Assembly: GCA_035550715.1 (NCBI GenBank)
Contig: DASZOP010000167.1
Span: 1-26,973, forward strand
Length of the DNA stretch: 26,973 bases
Direction of reading: 5' to 3'
Source of the DNA: DASRVA01 sp035550715
Lineage (GTDB): Bacteria; Gemmatimonadota; Gemmatimonadetes; JACCXV01; JAHWKZ01
Both the position numbers and the translations under genes were made by a program. Positions within the stretch are counted from its first letter, which is position 1. Each line of letters begins with the position of its first letter. Of this stretch, positions 17,501-22,417 are shown piece after piece. The notes beneath the pieces are model-generated. The model worked only from the letters and a program-made list of their open reading frames with translations. It was not told the origin of the DNA and did not search any database.

Positions 17501-17966
17501 CCCCCCCAGAGGGCTGGGACCATGCGACGTGGAGGGACGGGTCCTCCGGCCAGGCGGGTCCTTCGACGACCGCCGGGGCTTCGTCTCCCAAGGCGGTGAC
17601 GCTGCTCGCCCACGTGCCGCCCCGGTCGTGGTAGCGGACCCGGAGCGCGGCGATCTCCCGGAGCTCCGTCCGCCAGCGGCCCGGGTCCAGCTCCCAGGCG
17701 ATCTCCGCCCGGCCGCCGGGCGGGAGCTCGCCGACCAGCGGTCGCGGCGCCGCGTCCACGCCCCGCAGCTCGGCCTCGAGCTCGTAGGCCGGATCACGGC
17801 CGCGGTTGACGACGACGGATGAGACGTGGATGGATCCGGGAGTTCGCCGTACGGTCAGGGAGAGCTGGAGCTGGATCGTCTGGGCCGGCAGGGAGGGGGC
17901 GGTGCCGAGCAGGCCGAGGAGGGTGACGAGCGCGGCGCGTCTCCGCGCGCCGCGCCGGCCAGCCCA
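14577..17966 (-). CDS. Large polytopic membrane protein, GT-C/PTPS-related type, with C-terminal TPR region; start unresolved
   Basis: About 1,130 residues. Layout: a signal-peptide-like start (RRAALVTLLGLLGTAPSLPAQ), an extracytoplasmic beta-rich domain of about 200 residues, then roughly a dozen transmembrane helices beginning at LSLLAGWAGLCLLAWLAAGF. After the second helix comes GGDYASHIVALDQLRN, the Asp-containing loop expected in GT-C-like YfhO/PTPS-related membrane proteins. A second soluble domain (WEHHPDHNAAGTIRAF onward) follows, then two helices and a C-terminal tetratricopeptide-like tail (RRFPEAESMFEAMLA, HDTALEGLKAFVDDYP). It probably transfers sugar from a lipid carrier. No ATG, GTG or TTG lies in frame near the signal peptide; the nearest ATGs (17971, with GGAG upstream, and 17967) are out of frame, so a frameshift or base error is suspected. 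The only in-frame start, GTG 18338, would run through the preceding gene. Confidence 0.85.
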   Translation of the reverse strand, partial: WAGRRGARRRAALVTLLGLLGTAPSLPAQTIQLQLSLTVRRTPGSIHVSSVVVNRGRDPAYELEAELRGVDAAPRPLVGELPPGGRAEIAWELDPGRWRTELREIAALRVRYHDRGGTWASSVTALGDEAPAVVEGPAWPEDPSLHVAWSQPSGGGRATWWAATELGLEGSGGWRSRDGTAAIDARLRPATDITGWESVAFLLVLPDDPGAPGRIVRVVVDTRSFRSLWRPDLSLLAGWAGLCLLAWLAAGFASRSRERPLGTAAGERLLSFLPLSLSILILGAVALTMFPPRLLFLDTTPAGGDYASHIVALDQLRNTLIPAGRVYGWSMDQYAGFPLFLFYFPLVFLVMVGLSAILPLTVAMKVGALAGAVLLPFAWAISLRWLGAPRPARWIAPALALAFLLIEVQATWGGNLGSLLAGEFAYGLGYPLAWLAATYAWKTRDQVARWWPAGVLLALAGLAHGYTLISGALGIALLVIHPRLWWRRWWHVARIGLLAFGLLAWWLIPLLANLPWTNSFREKWEIGGLGDLLPAVVAAALTILVAGALGRALTGRRPVLAAGQVWLAGFAAALFAVYRLGYSLGVVDVRFLPMMHGALLLAGAWEAGAWIELSRPAWRRAYAAATIVVISAFAIASVAYLPSWARWNLRGMEGTTRWPDYAGVMREVAGGIGEPRVAWEHHPDHNAAGTIRAFELLPWFARRATLEGLYFQSAVLAPVVFYLQSEISLRPSCPLTAYECGRFRPAEVAPHLDLLGASELVAYTDSLTTALAGSSEFEERARSGVYTVFALVRRPRLVEPVAVRPVADSRADWRQEGYDWFRAGTDLDVPLVLDEDPDPAWPAVDRYRPGRLPRVPYPTRPRVSATVTDGSMQIETDAPGHPLLVKVGYHPGWRASDGSPIHLVAPGMMLVIPRSQKLTLAWTSGGSGRLGLLVTLLSLAALVAGRAVGRRAGWRSRERRLPEAGRAGWVGIATLMALAGAGAVLMLRRHPPVDFPALLAAGQRQLSDRRFPEAESMFEAMLAADTPHGLKDDAAFYLCLVPLEAGDHDTALEGLKAFVDDYPVSTYHAEAQVRLSDLLAGRGAAGPAREALEAALAAPLAPDGWRAAARERLEKVPVAPIGGSAPGSP

Positions 17967-17998
17967 TCCATACCAGGCTCCGACGAGAGACCAGCGGT

Positions 17999-18031
17999 CG
18001 GGCGGCCCCTCGGGGAGAGGAGAGCCGCCCG
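17999..18031. terminator. Hairpin after the Ser/Thr-rich gene
   Basis: CGGGCGGC (17999-18006) and GCCGCCCG (18024-18031) form an 8-bp GC stem just after the stop of the Ser/Thr-rich gene. No U-tract follows on the minus strand, so it may be a partial terminator or mRNA-stabilising hairpin that makes the downstream genes less abundant than the small protein. Confidence 0.4.
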
Positions 18032-18037
18032 GTCTGG

Positions 18038-18289
18038 CTAGCTGGTGGTCGTCGTCGCGGTCGTGGTCGTCGACGTGTCCGTGGAGGACGTCGACGTGTC
18101 GGTGCTCGAGGTCGACGTGTCGGTCGACGACGTGGAGGTGTCGGTGCTCGAGGTCGATGTATCCGTGCTCGACGTCGACGAGGTCGTCGTCGTGGACGTC
18201 GTCGGCGTGATCGGATCGTCGTCGCAATCGCCCGCGGTCAGCAACATGAAGGCGAGGGCGACGCCGAGAAATCGGGTCAAGTGACGCAT
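18038..18289 (-). CDS. Small secreted Ser/Thr-rich repeat protein
   Basis: 83 residues from ATG 18289. A signal peptide (RHLTRFLGVALAFMLLTAG) is followed by an acidic DCDDDP segment and then an almost pure Thr/Ser/Asp tail of five SSTDTST heptads (residues 40-74) ending in TTTTATTTTS. The Cys after the hydrophobic stretch is not in a standard lipobox (AGDC), so lipid attachment is uncertain. A GAGAGG sequence lies about 10 nt before this ATG; an ATG at 18322 in the same frame would add 11 residues and sits 14 nt after a TAGCGT -10 box. The tail looks like a mucin-type, O-glycosylatable linker with no globular domain attached. It precedes the GT-C and GT2 genes on the same strand. The opposite strand carries a valine-rich frame that is an artefact of the repeat. 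Confidence 0.6.
   Translation of the reverse strand: MRHLTRFLGVALAFMLLTAGDCDDDPITPTTSTTTTSSTSSTDTSTSSTDTSTSSTDTSTSSTDTSTSSTDTSTTTTATTTTS
18068..18172 (-). repeat. 21-bp tandem repeat, five copies
   Basis: Five consecutive 21-bp units encode the heptad SSTDTST. The units differ by a few synonymous bases (for example gtgctcgag against gtggaggac in the plus-strand reading), so the repeat is not a fresh slippage product and the amino-acid pattern seems to be kept. Confidence 0.85.
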
Positions 18290-18336
18290 ATGGCGGTATC
18301 CTCTCGTCGGAGGTTTCCACATAAACGGCCCACCAC

Positions 18337-18366
18337 ACGCTAGGGTTGTGCGAGCGGGCGGGGCAA
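18337..18366 (-). promoter_or_regulatory. Candidate promoter of the Ser/Thr-rich gene cluster
   Basis: On the minus strand TTGCCC lies 18 bp upstream of TAGCGT (18337-18342). Transcription would begin near 18330, ahead of the ATGs at 18322 and 18289. The 133-bp gap also holds the divergent ACT-gene promoter. Confidence 0.45.
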
Positions 18367-18385
18367 GCCCTTATTACTCCGTCGC

Positions 18386-18414
18386 GTGTCAGGGTCGGAA
18401 CCGGCTCCTATATT
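18386..18414 (+). promoter_or_regulatory. Promoter of leaderless ACT-domain gene
   Basis: GTGTCA (18386-18391), a 17-bp spacer and TATATT (18409-18414) give a plausible promoter. The -10 box ends 8 nt before the ATG at 18423 and no Shine-Dalgarno is present, so the mRNA is probably leaderless. Confidence 0.55.
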
Positions 18415-18422
18415 CGGGCTCG

Positions 18423-18806
18423 ATGCCGATCGTGGATCAGATCTCCGTCTTCCTCGAGAACCGTCCCGGGCGGCTGGGAGAGCTCTGCGGGACCCTCGCC
18501 GAGGCGGGGGTCAACATCGACGCGATGATGCTCCCGAGCGGGACCGACTACGGGATCGTGCACGTCGTCGTCGACCGCCATCAGGACGCTCTCCAGACGC
18601 TGGAGGCCCACTCCTACCGCACCTACACGAGCCGCGTGCTCGACATCCGGCTGGAGGACAAGCCGGGCGCCCTGGCCCGTCTCGCCGACCGCCTGTCGAA
18701 CGCGGAGATCGACATCAAGTACGCCTACTCGGCGGTGGCGGGAGCGGAGGGCCGGCTCATCCTGGCCGTCTCCGACGCCGAGCGGGCGAGCGGGATGCTG
18801 GACTAA
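18423..18806 (+). CDS. Tandem ACT-domain protein
   Basis: 127 residues made of two ACT units and nothing else: the first begins QISVFLENRPGRLGELCGTLAEAGVNIDAM (about 6-35), the second LDIRLEDKPGALARLADRLSNAEIDIKYAY (about 77-106). ACT domains bind small ligands, mostly amino acids, and regulate enzymes; such stand-alone tandem ACT proteins are common and usually of unknown partner. The ATG at 18423 is preferred because the first ACT strand starts directly after it and a -10 box lies 8 nt upstream. The 3' end overlaps the ferredoxin gene on the other strand by 50 bp. Confidence 0.9.
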   Translation: MPIVDQISVFLENRPGRLGELCGTLAEAGVNIDAMMLPSGTDYGIVHVVVDRHQDALQTLEAHSYRTYTSRVLDIRLEDKPGALARLADRLSNAEIDIKYAYSAVAGAEGRLILAVSDAERASGMLD

Positions 18807-19146
18807 CCCCGTCGCCCCGCTGGAGCTCGGGCGGGTACGCGAACCCGCCCTCCGGCACCCGCACGACGACGTCGTCGTACACCCGGGAGAGGCAGCAGAG
18901 CCGCCATCCACGGTCGACGGCCGGGCCGAGCTGGAGCCGCTCCCGCTCGTCGACCGGGCTCAGCCCCCCGGCGCCCTCCTCGACCTTGACCCGACACGTC
19001 CCGCAAACCCCCTGACCGTCGCAGTCGTGAACGATGCCGGCTGCCGCCCGAACGGCTGCCAGGGTCAGGAACGCGCCTGAGGGGATCGTGACCTGGGCGC
19101 CCGAGGGGCGGAACCGTACGGCCGGACCCTCCGGCGGGCGGCTCAT
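18757..19146 (-). CDS. [2Fe-2S] ferredoxin coupled to hpnE
   Basis: 129 residues. Plant/adrenodoxin-like beta-grasp ferredoxin: the cluster loop CDGQGVCGTCRVKV gives Cys42, Cys48 and Cys51 (C-x5-C-x2-C), and the fourth ligand is Cys84 or Cys85 in GWRLCCLSRV. The segment LSPVDERERLQLGPAVDRGWRL is also typical of the ferredoxin domain found in corrinoid-activating proteins, but the C-terminal ATPase part of those is absent. The ATG at 19146 overlaps the hpnE stop (ATGA, 19143-19146), making it the last gene of the squalene operon. It may supply electrons for the reductive HpnE reaction; that is inference. The basic tail (ARRRRRPG) lies in the 50-bp antiparallel overlap with the ACT gene. Confidence 0.85.
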   Translation of the reverse strand: MSRPPEGPAVRFRPSGAQVTIPSGAFLTLAAVRAAAGIVHDCDGQGVCGTCRVKVEEGAGGLSPVDERERLQLGPAVDRGWRLCCLSRVYDDVVVRVPEGGFAYPPELQRGDGVSPASRSPARRRRRPG

Positions 19147-20498
19147 CGGATGCCCGCTTCCTGGAGGGCCCGGTCCGGGCGGGCCATCGCGGTGGCGACG
19201 GCCCGCTCGCCGCTCCGGACCGCTCCCTCCATCGTGGCCGGCCAGCCGGTGTCGGTCCAGTCGCCGGCCAGGAAGAGCCCGGCGACTCGCGTGGCCGGTC
19301 CGGGCCGGAGGGCGGCCGCGCCGGGAACCGCGCGGAAGGTGGCGCGTGGCTCCTTGACGACCGCCGAGCGCTCCAGACGGGCCCGCCCGCGGGCCGGGAA
19401 GAGCCGGGCGAGGGCTTCGTCGCAGAGACGGGCGAGCGCCTCCTTGGGCCGCTCCGCCAGGTCGTCGGCGGCGCTCAGCGAGACGCCGACGCACGATCCC
19501 CCCGCTTCCTCGCCCAGGATCCGCGAGCGGTCGAAGATCCACTGGAGCGGGGAATCGAACGTCCCGGCGAAGGGCAGGGGGAGGACCGGCCGGTCGTACC
19601 AGAGGTAGACGTTGACGATCGCGGACTGCCCCAGGGCCCCGTGGCCGGAGGGCGCTCCCGTCGACCGGAGGAGGCGGTCCGCGGCTTCCGGCGGGAGCGC
19701 GCAGATGACCCGCCGGGCGGGTACCGAGGAGCCGTCCTGGAGCCGGACCGCACCCACCCGTCCGCCCGTCAGCTCCAGGCCGGTGGCCCGCGCCTCCAGC
19801 CGGACGTCGGCGCCCGCGGCTCGGAGACCGGCCAGGGCGGGGTTCCCGATGGCGTGACTCAGGCCGGTCGTCGGAAACCAAAGGGCCCCCGCGCCCGGCC
19901 CGTCCCGGAGCGCCCGCCGGACGAGAAACGCGGAAAGGAGGAGGCTCGCCTCCTGGACCTGGACGTTGAGCGCGGGCCGGACGATCGGGTCCCAGAAGCG
20001 ATCGATCGACTCTGGAGTGGCACCCTGATCGGCGAGCCAGGCGCCCAGCGGTCGGTCGTCCTCCCGGTCTACCCCCGGCGCCGCCAGCCGCCGGCAGGCC
20101 GTCAGCACGGAGCGCCGGTCGGCCCGGTCCAGATGGCGGTAGCCGAGGAGGGCCGCCGCGAGGTGGAAAGGGGGTGGCAGGGGGGCAGCCGCGAGATCCC
20201 TCCGGCGGCCCCGGCCGTCCAGGATTGGAAGCCTGAGGCGAGCCTGGCGGCGAAACGCGGCCCGCGACCCGATCCGGTCCAGGAAGACGCGCAGACGTTC
20301 GCACGCGCCGACCAGGACGTGCTGCCCGTTGTCGATCACGAAACCCGTCTCCGGGTCTTCGAAGGAGAAGACCCGTCCGCCGAGGAAGGGCCGGCCCTCG
20401 AGGAGGACGACCGGCTCTCCCAGATCCCGGAGCGCGAAGGCGGCGGCCATTCCCGCCAGCCCGCCGCCCACGACGACGTTGGCGGAGCGGTCGCTCAT
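19143..20498 (-). CDS. hpnE: Hydroxysqualene dehydroxylase
   Basis: 451 residues. FAD-dependent amine-oxidase/phytoene-desaturase-like flavoprotein that removes the hydroxyl of hydroxysqualene to give squalene. Visible: the dinucleotide motif NVVVGGGLAGMAAAFALRDLG (about 7-27), LLEGRPFLGGRVFSFEDPETG, DNGQHVLVGACERLRVFL with the HpnE-typical N-G-Q-H, the middle LWFPTTGLSHAI, and the C-terminal FAD-contact segment FLAGDWTDTGWPATMEGAVRSGERAV. The ATG at 20498 overlaps the hpnD stop in an ATGA junction. Its position after hpnC and hpnD is the usual operon order. Confidence 0.93.
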   Translation of the reverse strand: MSDRSANVVVGGGLAGMAAAFALRDLGEPVVLLEGRPFLGGRVFSFEDPETGFVIDNGQHVLVGACERLRVFLDRIGSRAAFRRQARLRLPILDGRGRRRDLAAAPLPPPFHLAAALLGYRHLDRADRRSVLTACRRLAAPGVDREDDRPLGAWLADQGATPESIDRFWDPIVRPALNVQVQEASLLLSAFLVRRALRDGPGAGALWFPTTGLSHAIGNPALAGLRAAGADVRLEARATGLELTGGRVGAVRLQDGSSVPARRVICALPPEAADRLLRSTGAPSGHGALGQSAIVNVYLWYDRPVLPLPFAGTFDSPLQWIFDRSRILGEEAGGSCVGVSLSAADDLAERPKEALARLCDEALARLFPARGRARLERSAVVKEPRATFRAVPGAAALRPGPATRVAGLFLAGDWTDTGWPATMEGAVRSGERAVATAMARPDRALQEAGIR

Positions 20499-21358
20499 CG
20501 CGCGAGCGCGACCAGGCTGGCCCCGAGGGCGCGCGCCACCTTGACCGGCGCCGGGACCCGCACGCGCTCGCGGAGGACAGCGCCGGGGTCGCCGGCGATC
20601 CGCTCCAAGAGCCCGCGATAGACGGCCGCCAGGGAGACCGGGCAGGCGCGGGTCGAACGGGGGAGCCGGGCCGACAGGCGCCCGGCCGCCCCGTAGAGCC
20701 GGCGCGCCTCTTCGGCGGCGGCCATGACCAGGGCCTCGAAACCCGGTCCGGGCCTTCCCGCCGCGACGCCCTCGGGCCGGACGCCGTACCGCTCGCTCAG
20801 GTCGAGGGGCAGGTACCACCTTCCCCGCCGTGCGTCCTCGCGGAGATCGCGGAGGATGTTGGTGATCTGGAGAGCGGCGCCGAGATCGATCGCGTCCCGT
20901 CGCGCGGCCTCCCCATCGGCCCCGAAGATGGGGAGCGAGATCAGCCCGACCGTGCCGGCGACCCCGTAGCAATAAGCCAGAGTAGCCTCCCAGTCCGGAT
21001 AACGGCCCGGGTCGAGGTCCTGGCCGACCCCGTCCAGGAGCTCGTGATACAGGCCGTGGGGAATCCGGAACCGGCCGGTCGCGTCACCCAAGGCGGCCCA
21101 GGCAGGAGCGGGGGGGTCGCCCGTCAGCGTGCGGTCGAGCTCGGACCGGACCACCGCCAGACGGGCGCGGCGCTCCCCCGGAGAGCCCTCGCCGTCGGCG
21201 GCCCCGTCGGCGCGCTGGCTGAACCAGTAGACGGCGGAGAGGGCCCGCCGCCGGGCGCCCGGAAGGAGGCGGATCCCGAGCCCGAAGTTGGCCGCCCTCC
21301 GGCGGGTCTCCTCCAGGCACCGCGCGTAGCCGACCAGGACCGCGTCCGTTCCGCTCAC
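20495..21358 (-). CDS. hpnD: Presqualene diphosphate synthase
   Basis: 287 residues from GTG 21358, which overlaps the hpnC stop (GTGA). It condenses two farnesyl diphosphates to presqualene diphosphate. Visible: AANFGLGIRLLPGARRRALSAVYWFSQRADGAADGE (first Asp-rich region, Asp51 and Asp55), HELLDGVGQDLD, YCYGVAGTVGLI, and the second Asp-rich region LQITNILRDLREDARRGRWYLPLDL. Oddly the first motif reads DGAADGE where family members usually have DDxxD(E/G), so the second Asp is Gly52; the outer Asp pair is kept. Upstream in-frame sequence lies inside hpnC and codes nothing recognisable. An alternative call is a related phytoene-synthase-like enzyme, but the operon makes HpnD much more likely. 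Confidence 0.9.
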   Translation of the reverse strand: MSGTDAVLVGYARCLEETRRRAANFGLGIRLLPGARRRALSAVYWFSQRADGAADGEGSPGERRARLAVVRSELDRTLTGDPPAPAWAALGDATGRFRIPHGLYHELLDGVGQDLDPGRYPDWEATLAYCYGVAGTVGLISLPIFGADGEAARRDAIDLGAALQITNILRDLREDARRGRWYLPLDLSERYGVRPEGVAAGRPGPGFEALVMAAAEEARRLYGAAGRLSARLPRSTRACPVSLAAVYRGLLERIAGDPGAVLRERVRVPAPVKVARALGASLVALAR

Positions 21359-22269
21359 CGCCGCTCGAGGGCGACGCCCCGGCGGGGCGACCGCGTCAGC
21401 TCGTGGAGGAGGATCGCCCGGCGCTTCGTGCGCGAGACCTCCGGTCGCGAACGGAGCGGGTCGAAGCCGCCGGCTTCGAGAGCGTCGCAGACCGCCCAGC
21501 CACCCCGACCGAAGCCCCGCACCAGGGGCCGCCACCGCATGCGGAGGCGGTCGGCCAGGGGCCAGCCGCGTCTCAGCCACGACCGGGCGTCCGCGACCCG
21601 CTCGGCCAGGAGGGCGCGGAGGGCGGGGGAGGCCGACTCGCGGACCAGCTCGACCTCGGGATCCACGCCGTGGTGGCGGCACCGGTCGAGCGGGAGGTAG
21701 CAGCGCCCCATCGCCCAGTCGCGGCGGACGTCCTGCCAGAAGTTGGCGAGCTGGAGGCCGATGCTGGTGGCGTCCGCGAGCCCGCCCAGATCCGCGCTCG
21801 CGCCGATCACCCCGAGCACCATCCGGCCGACCGGCGTCGCGCTGTGCTCGCAGTAGTCGAGGAGGGCCGCCTGATCGGAGTAGCGGCGGACCCGCTGGTC
21901 CCGGCGGTTGGCCTCGATCAGCCGCAGGAAGAGATCCTCCGGGAGCCCCCGGCGGCGGGCCAGCTCGGCCAGCGGGGCCAGAAGCGGGGGATCGGACGGC
22001 GGATCGCCGGCGAAGGCCCCGCGAACCATGGATTCCCACCGGTCGAGGGCGGCCAGCCGGTCACCCGGCAACTCGTCCCCCAGGTCGTCGGTCGTCCGGC
22101 AGAACGCGTAGATGAGCGCCAGCTCGTTTCGCCGGTCTCCAAGGAACGGCGCCAGCACGGGGAAGTTCTCGTGGTGCGTGCGGCTGAGCGCGATCGCCGC
22201 CAGGGTCGCCGGATCGTCCGTCCCGGCATCGGTGGCGCCCGGGATGCCCGTGAACGATCGCGTCGTCAT
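21355..22269 (-). CDS. hpnC: Hydroxysqualene synthase
   Basis: 304 residues. HpnC turns presqualene diphosphate into hydroxysqualene. Visible: SRTHHENFPVLAPFL near the N-terminus (about 29-43), first Asp-rich motif FCRTTDDLGDE (Asp61, Asp62, Asp65), LLDYCEHSATPVGRMVLGV, and second motif LQLANFWQDVRRDWAMGRCYLP (Asp180, Asp184). It is the first gene of hpnC-hpnD-hpnE-ferredoxin. The ATG at 22269 follows a TAGGTT -10 box by 8 nt and has no Shine-Dalgarno. Squalene-hopene cyclase is not in the window, so the final product (hopanoids, or another C30 lipid) is open. Confidence 0.93.
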   Translation of the reverse strand: MTTRSFTGIPGATDAGTDDPATLAAIALSRTHHENFPVLAPFLGDRRNELALIYAFCRTTDDLGDELPGDRLAALDRWESMVRGAFAGDPPSDPPLLAPLAELARRRGLPEDLFLRLIEANRRDQRVRRYSDQAALLDYCEHSATPVGRMVLGVIGASADLGGLADATSIGLQLANFWQDVRRDWAMGRCYLPLDRCRHHGVDPEVELVRESASPALRALLAERVADARSWLRRGWPLADRLRMRWRPLVRGFGRGGWAVCDALEAGGFDPLRSRPEVSRTKRRAILLHELTRSPRRGVALERR

Positions 22270-22277
22270 GGTCGCCG

Positions 22278-22306
22278 AACCTAGAGATGGGGTTCGGGGG
22301 CAGCAA
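22278..22306 (-). promoter_or_regulatory. Promoter of the leaderless squalene operon
   Basis: On the minus strand TTGCTG (22301-22306), a 17-bp spacer and TAGGTT (22278-22283) are well spaced. The -10 box ends 8 nt before the hpnC ATG at 22269, so the operon mRNA should start at or next to the start codon. Confidence 0.65.
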
Positions 22307-22333
22307 CGAGCGGACCCGGTTCGGCGCCCGCGT

Positions 22334-22339
22334 TACGTT
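22334..22339 (+). promoter_or_regulatory. -10 box ahead of the small ORF and murJ
   Basis: TACGTT ends 6 nt before the ATG at 22346. Only a weak -35-like CGGACC lies 17 bp upstream. It is divergent from the hpnC promoter, with about 50 bp between the two -10 boxes. Confidence 0.4.
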
Positions 22340-22345
22340 CAACTC

Positions 22346-22417
22346 ATGAAGGCCTCCGGCGAAGAGCCGCTCTCGGCCGCGATCAGGGTTCTGATCCTCC
22401 ATCTGCATGCCGGCTGA
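22346..22417 (+). CDS. Possible 23-residue leader ORF upstream of murJ
   Basis: ATG AAG GCC begins a short frame, MKASGEEPLSAAIRVLILHLHAG, ending at the TGA at 22415-22417. It starts 6 nt after a TACGTT -10 box, the spacing seen for other leaderless genes here, and its end overlaps the first 11 bp of murJ in another frame, so ribosomes ending here could restart at the murJ ATG. No homology is recognised. It may simply be a leader whose translation delivers ribosomes to murJ. Confidence 0.3.
   Translation: MKASGEEPLSAAIRVLILHLHAG

Noticed and set aside
16179..17822. 547-codon plus-strand frame opposite the GT-C membrane protein
   Set aside because: The product is Gly/Glu/Arg/Asp-rich without hydrophobic core or motifs, while the minus strand encodes clear transmembrane helices.
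18045..18284. Valine-rich plus-strand frame across the 21-bp repeat
   Set aside because: Products such as VDVSVLEVDVSV come from reading the SSTDTST repeat backwards; no ribosome-binding site, and the minus strand has a proper signal peptide.
18038..18289. Lipoprotein call for the Ser/Thr-rich protein because of a Cys after the hydrophobic stretch
   Set aside because: The residues before the Cys are A-G-D, and an Asp directly before Cys does not fit a lipobox.
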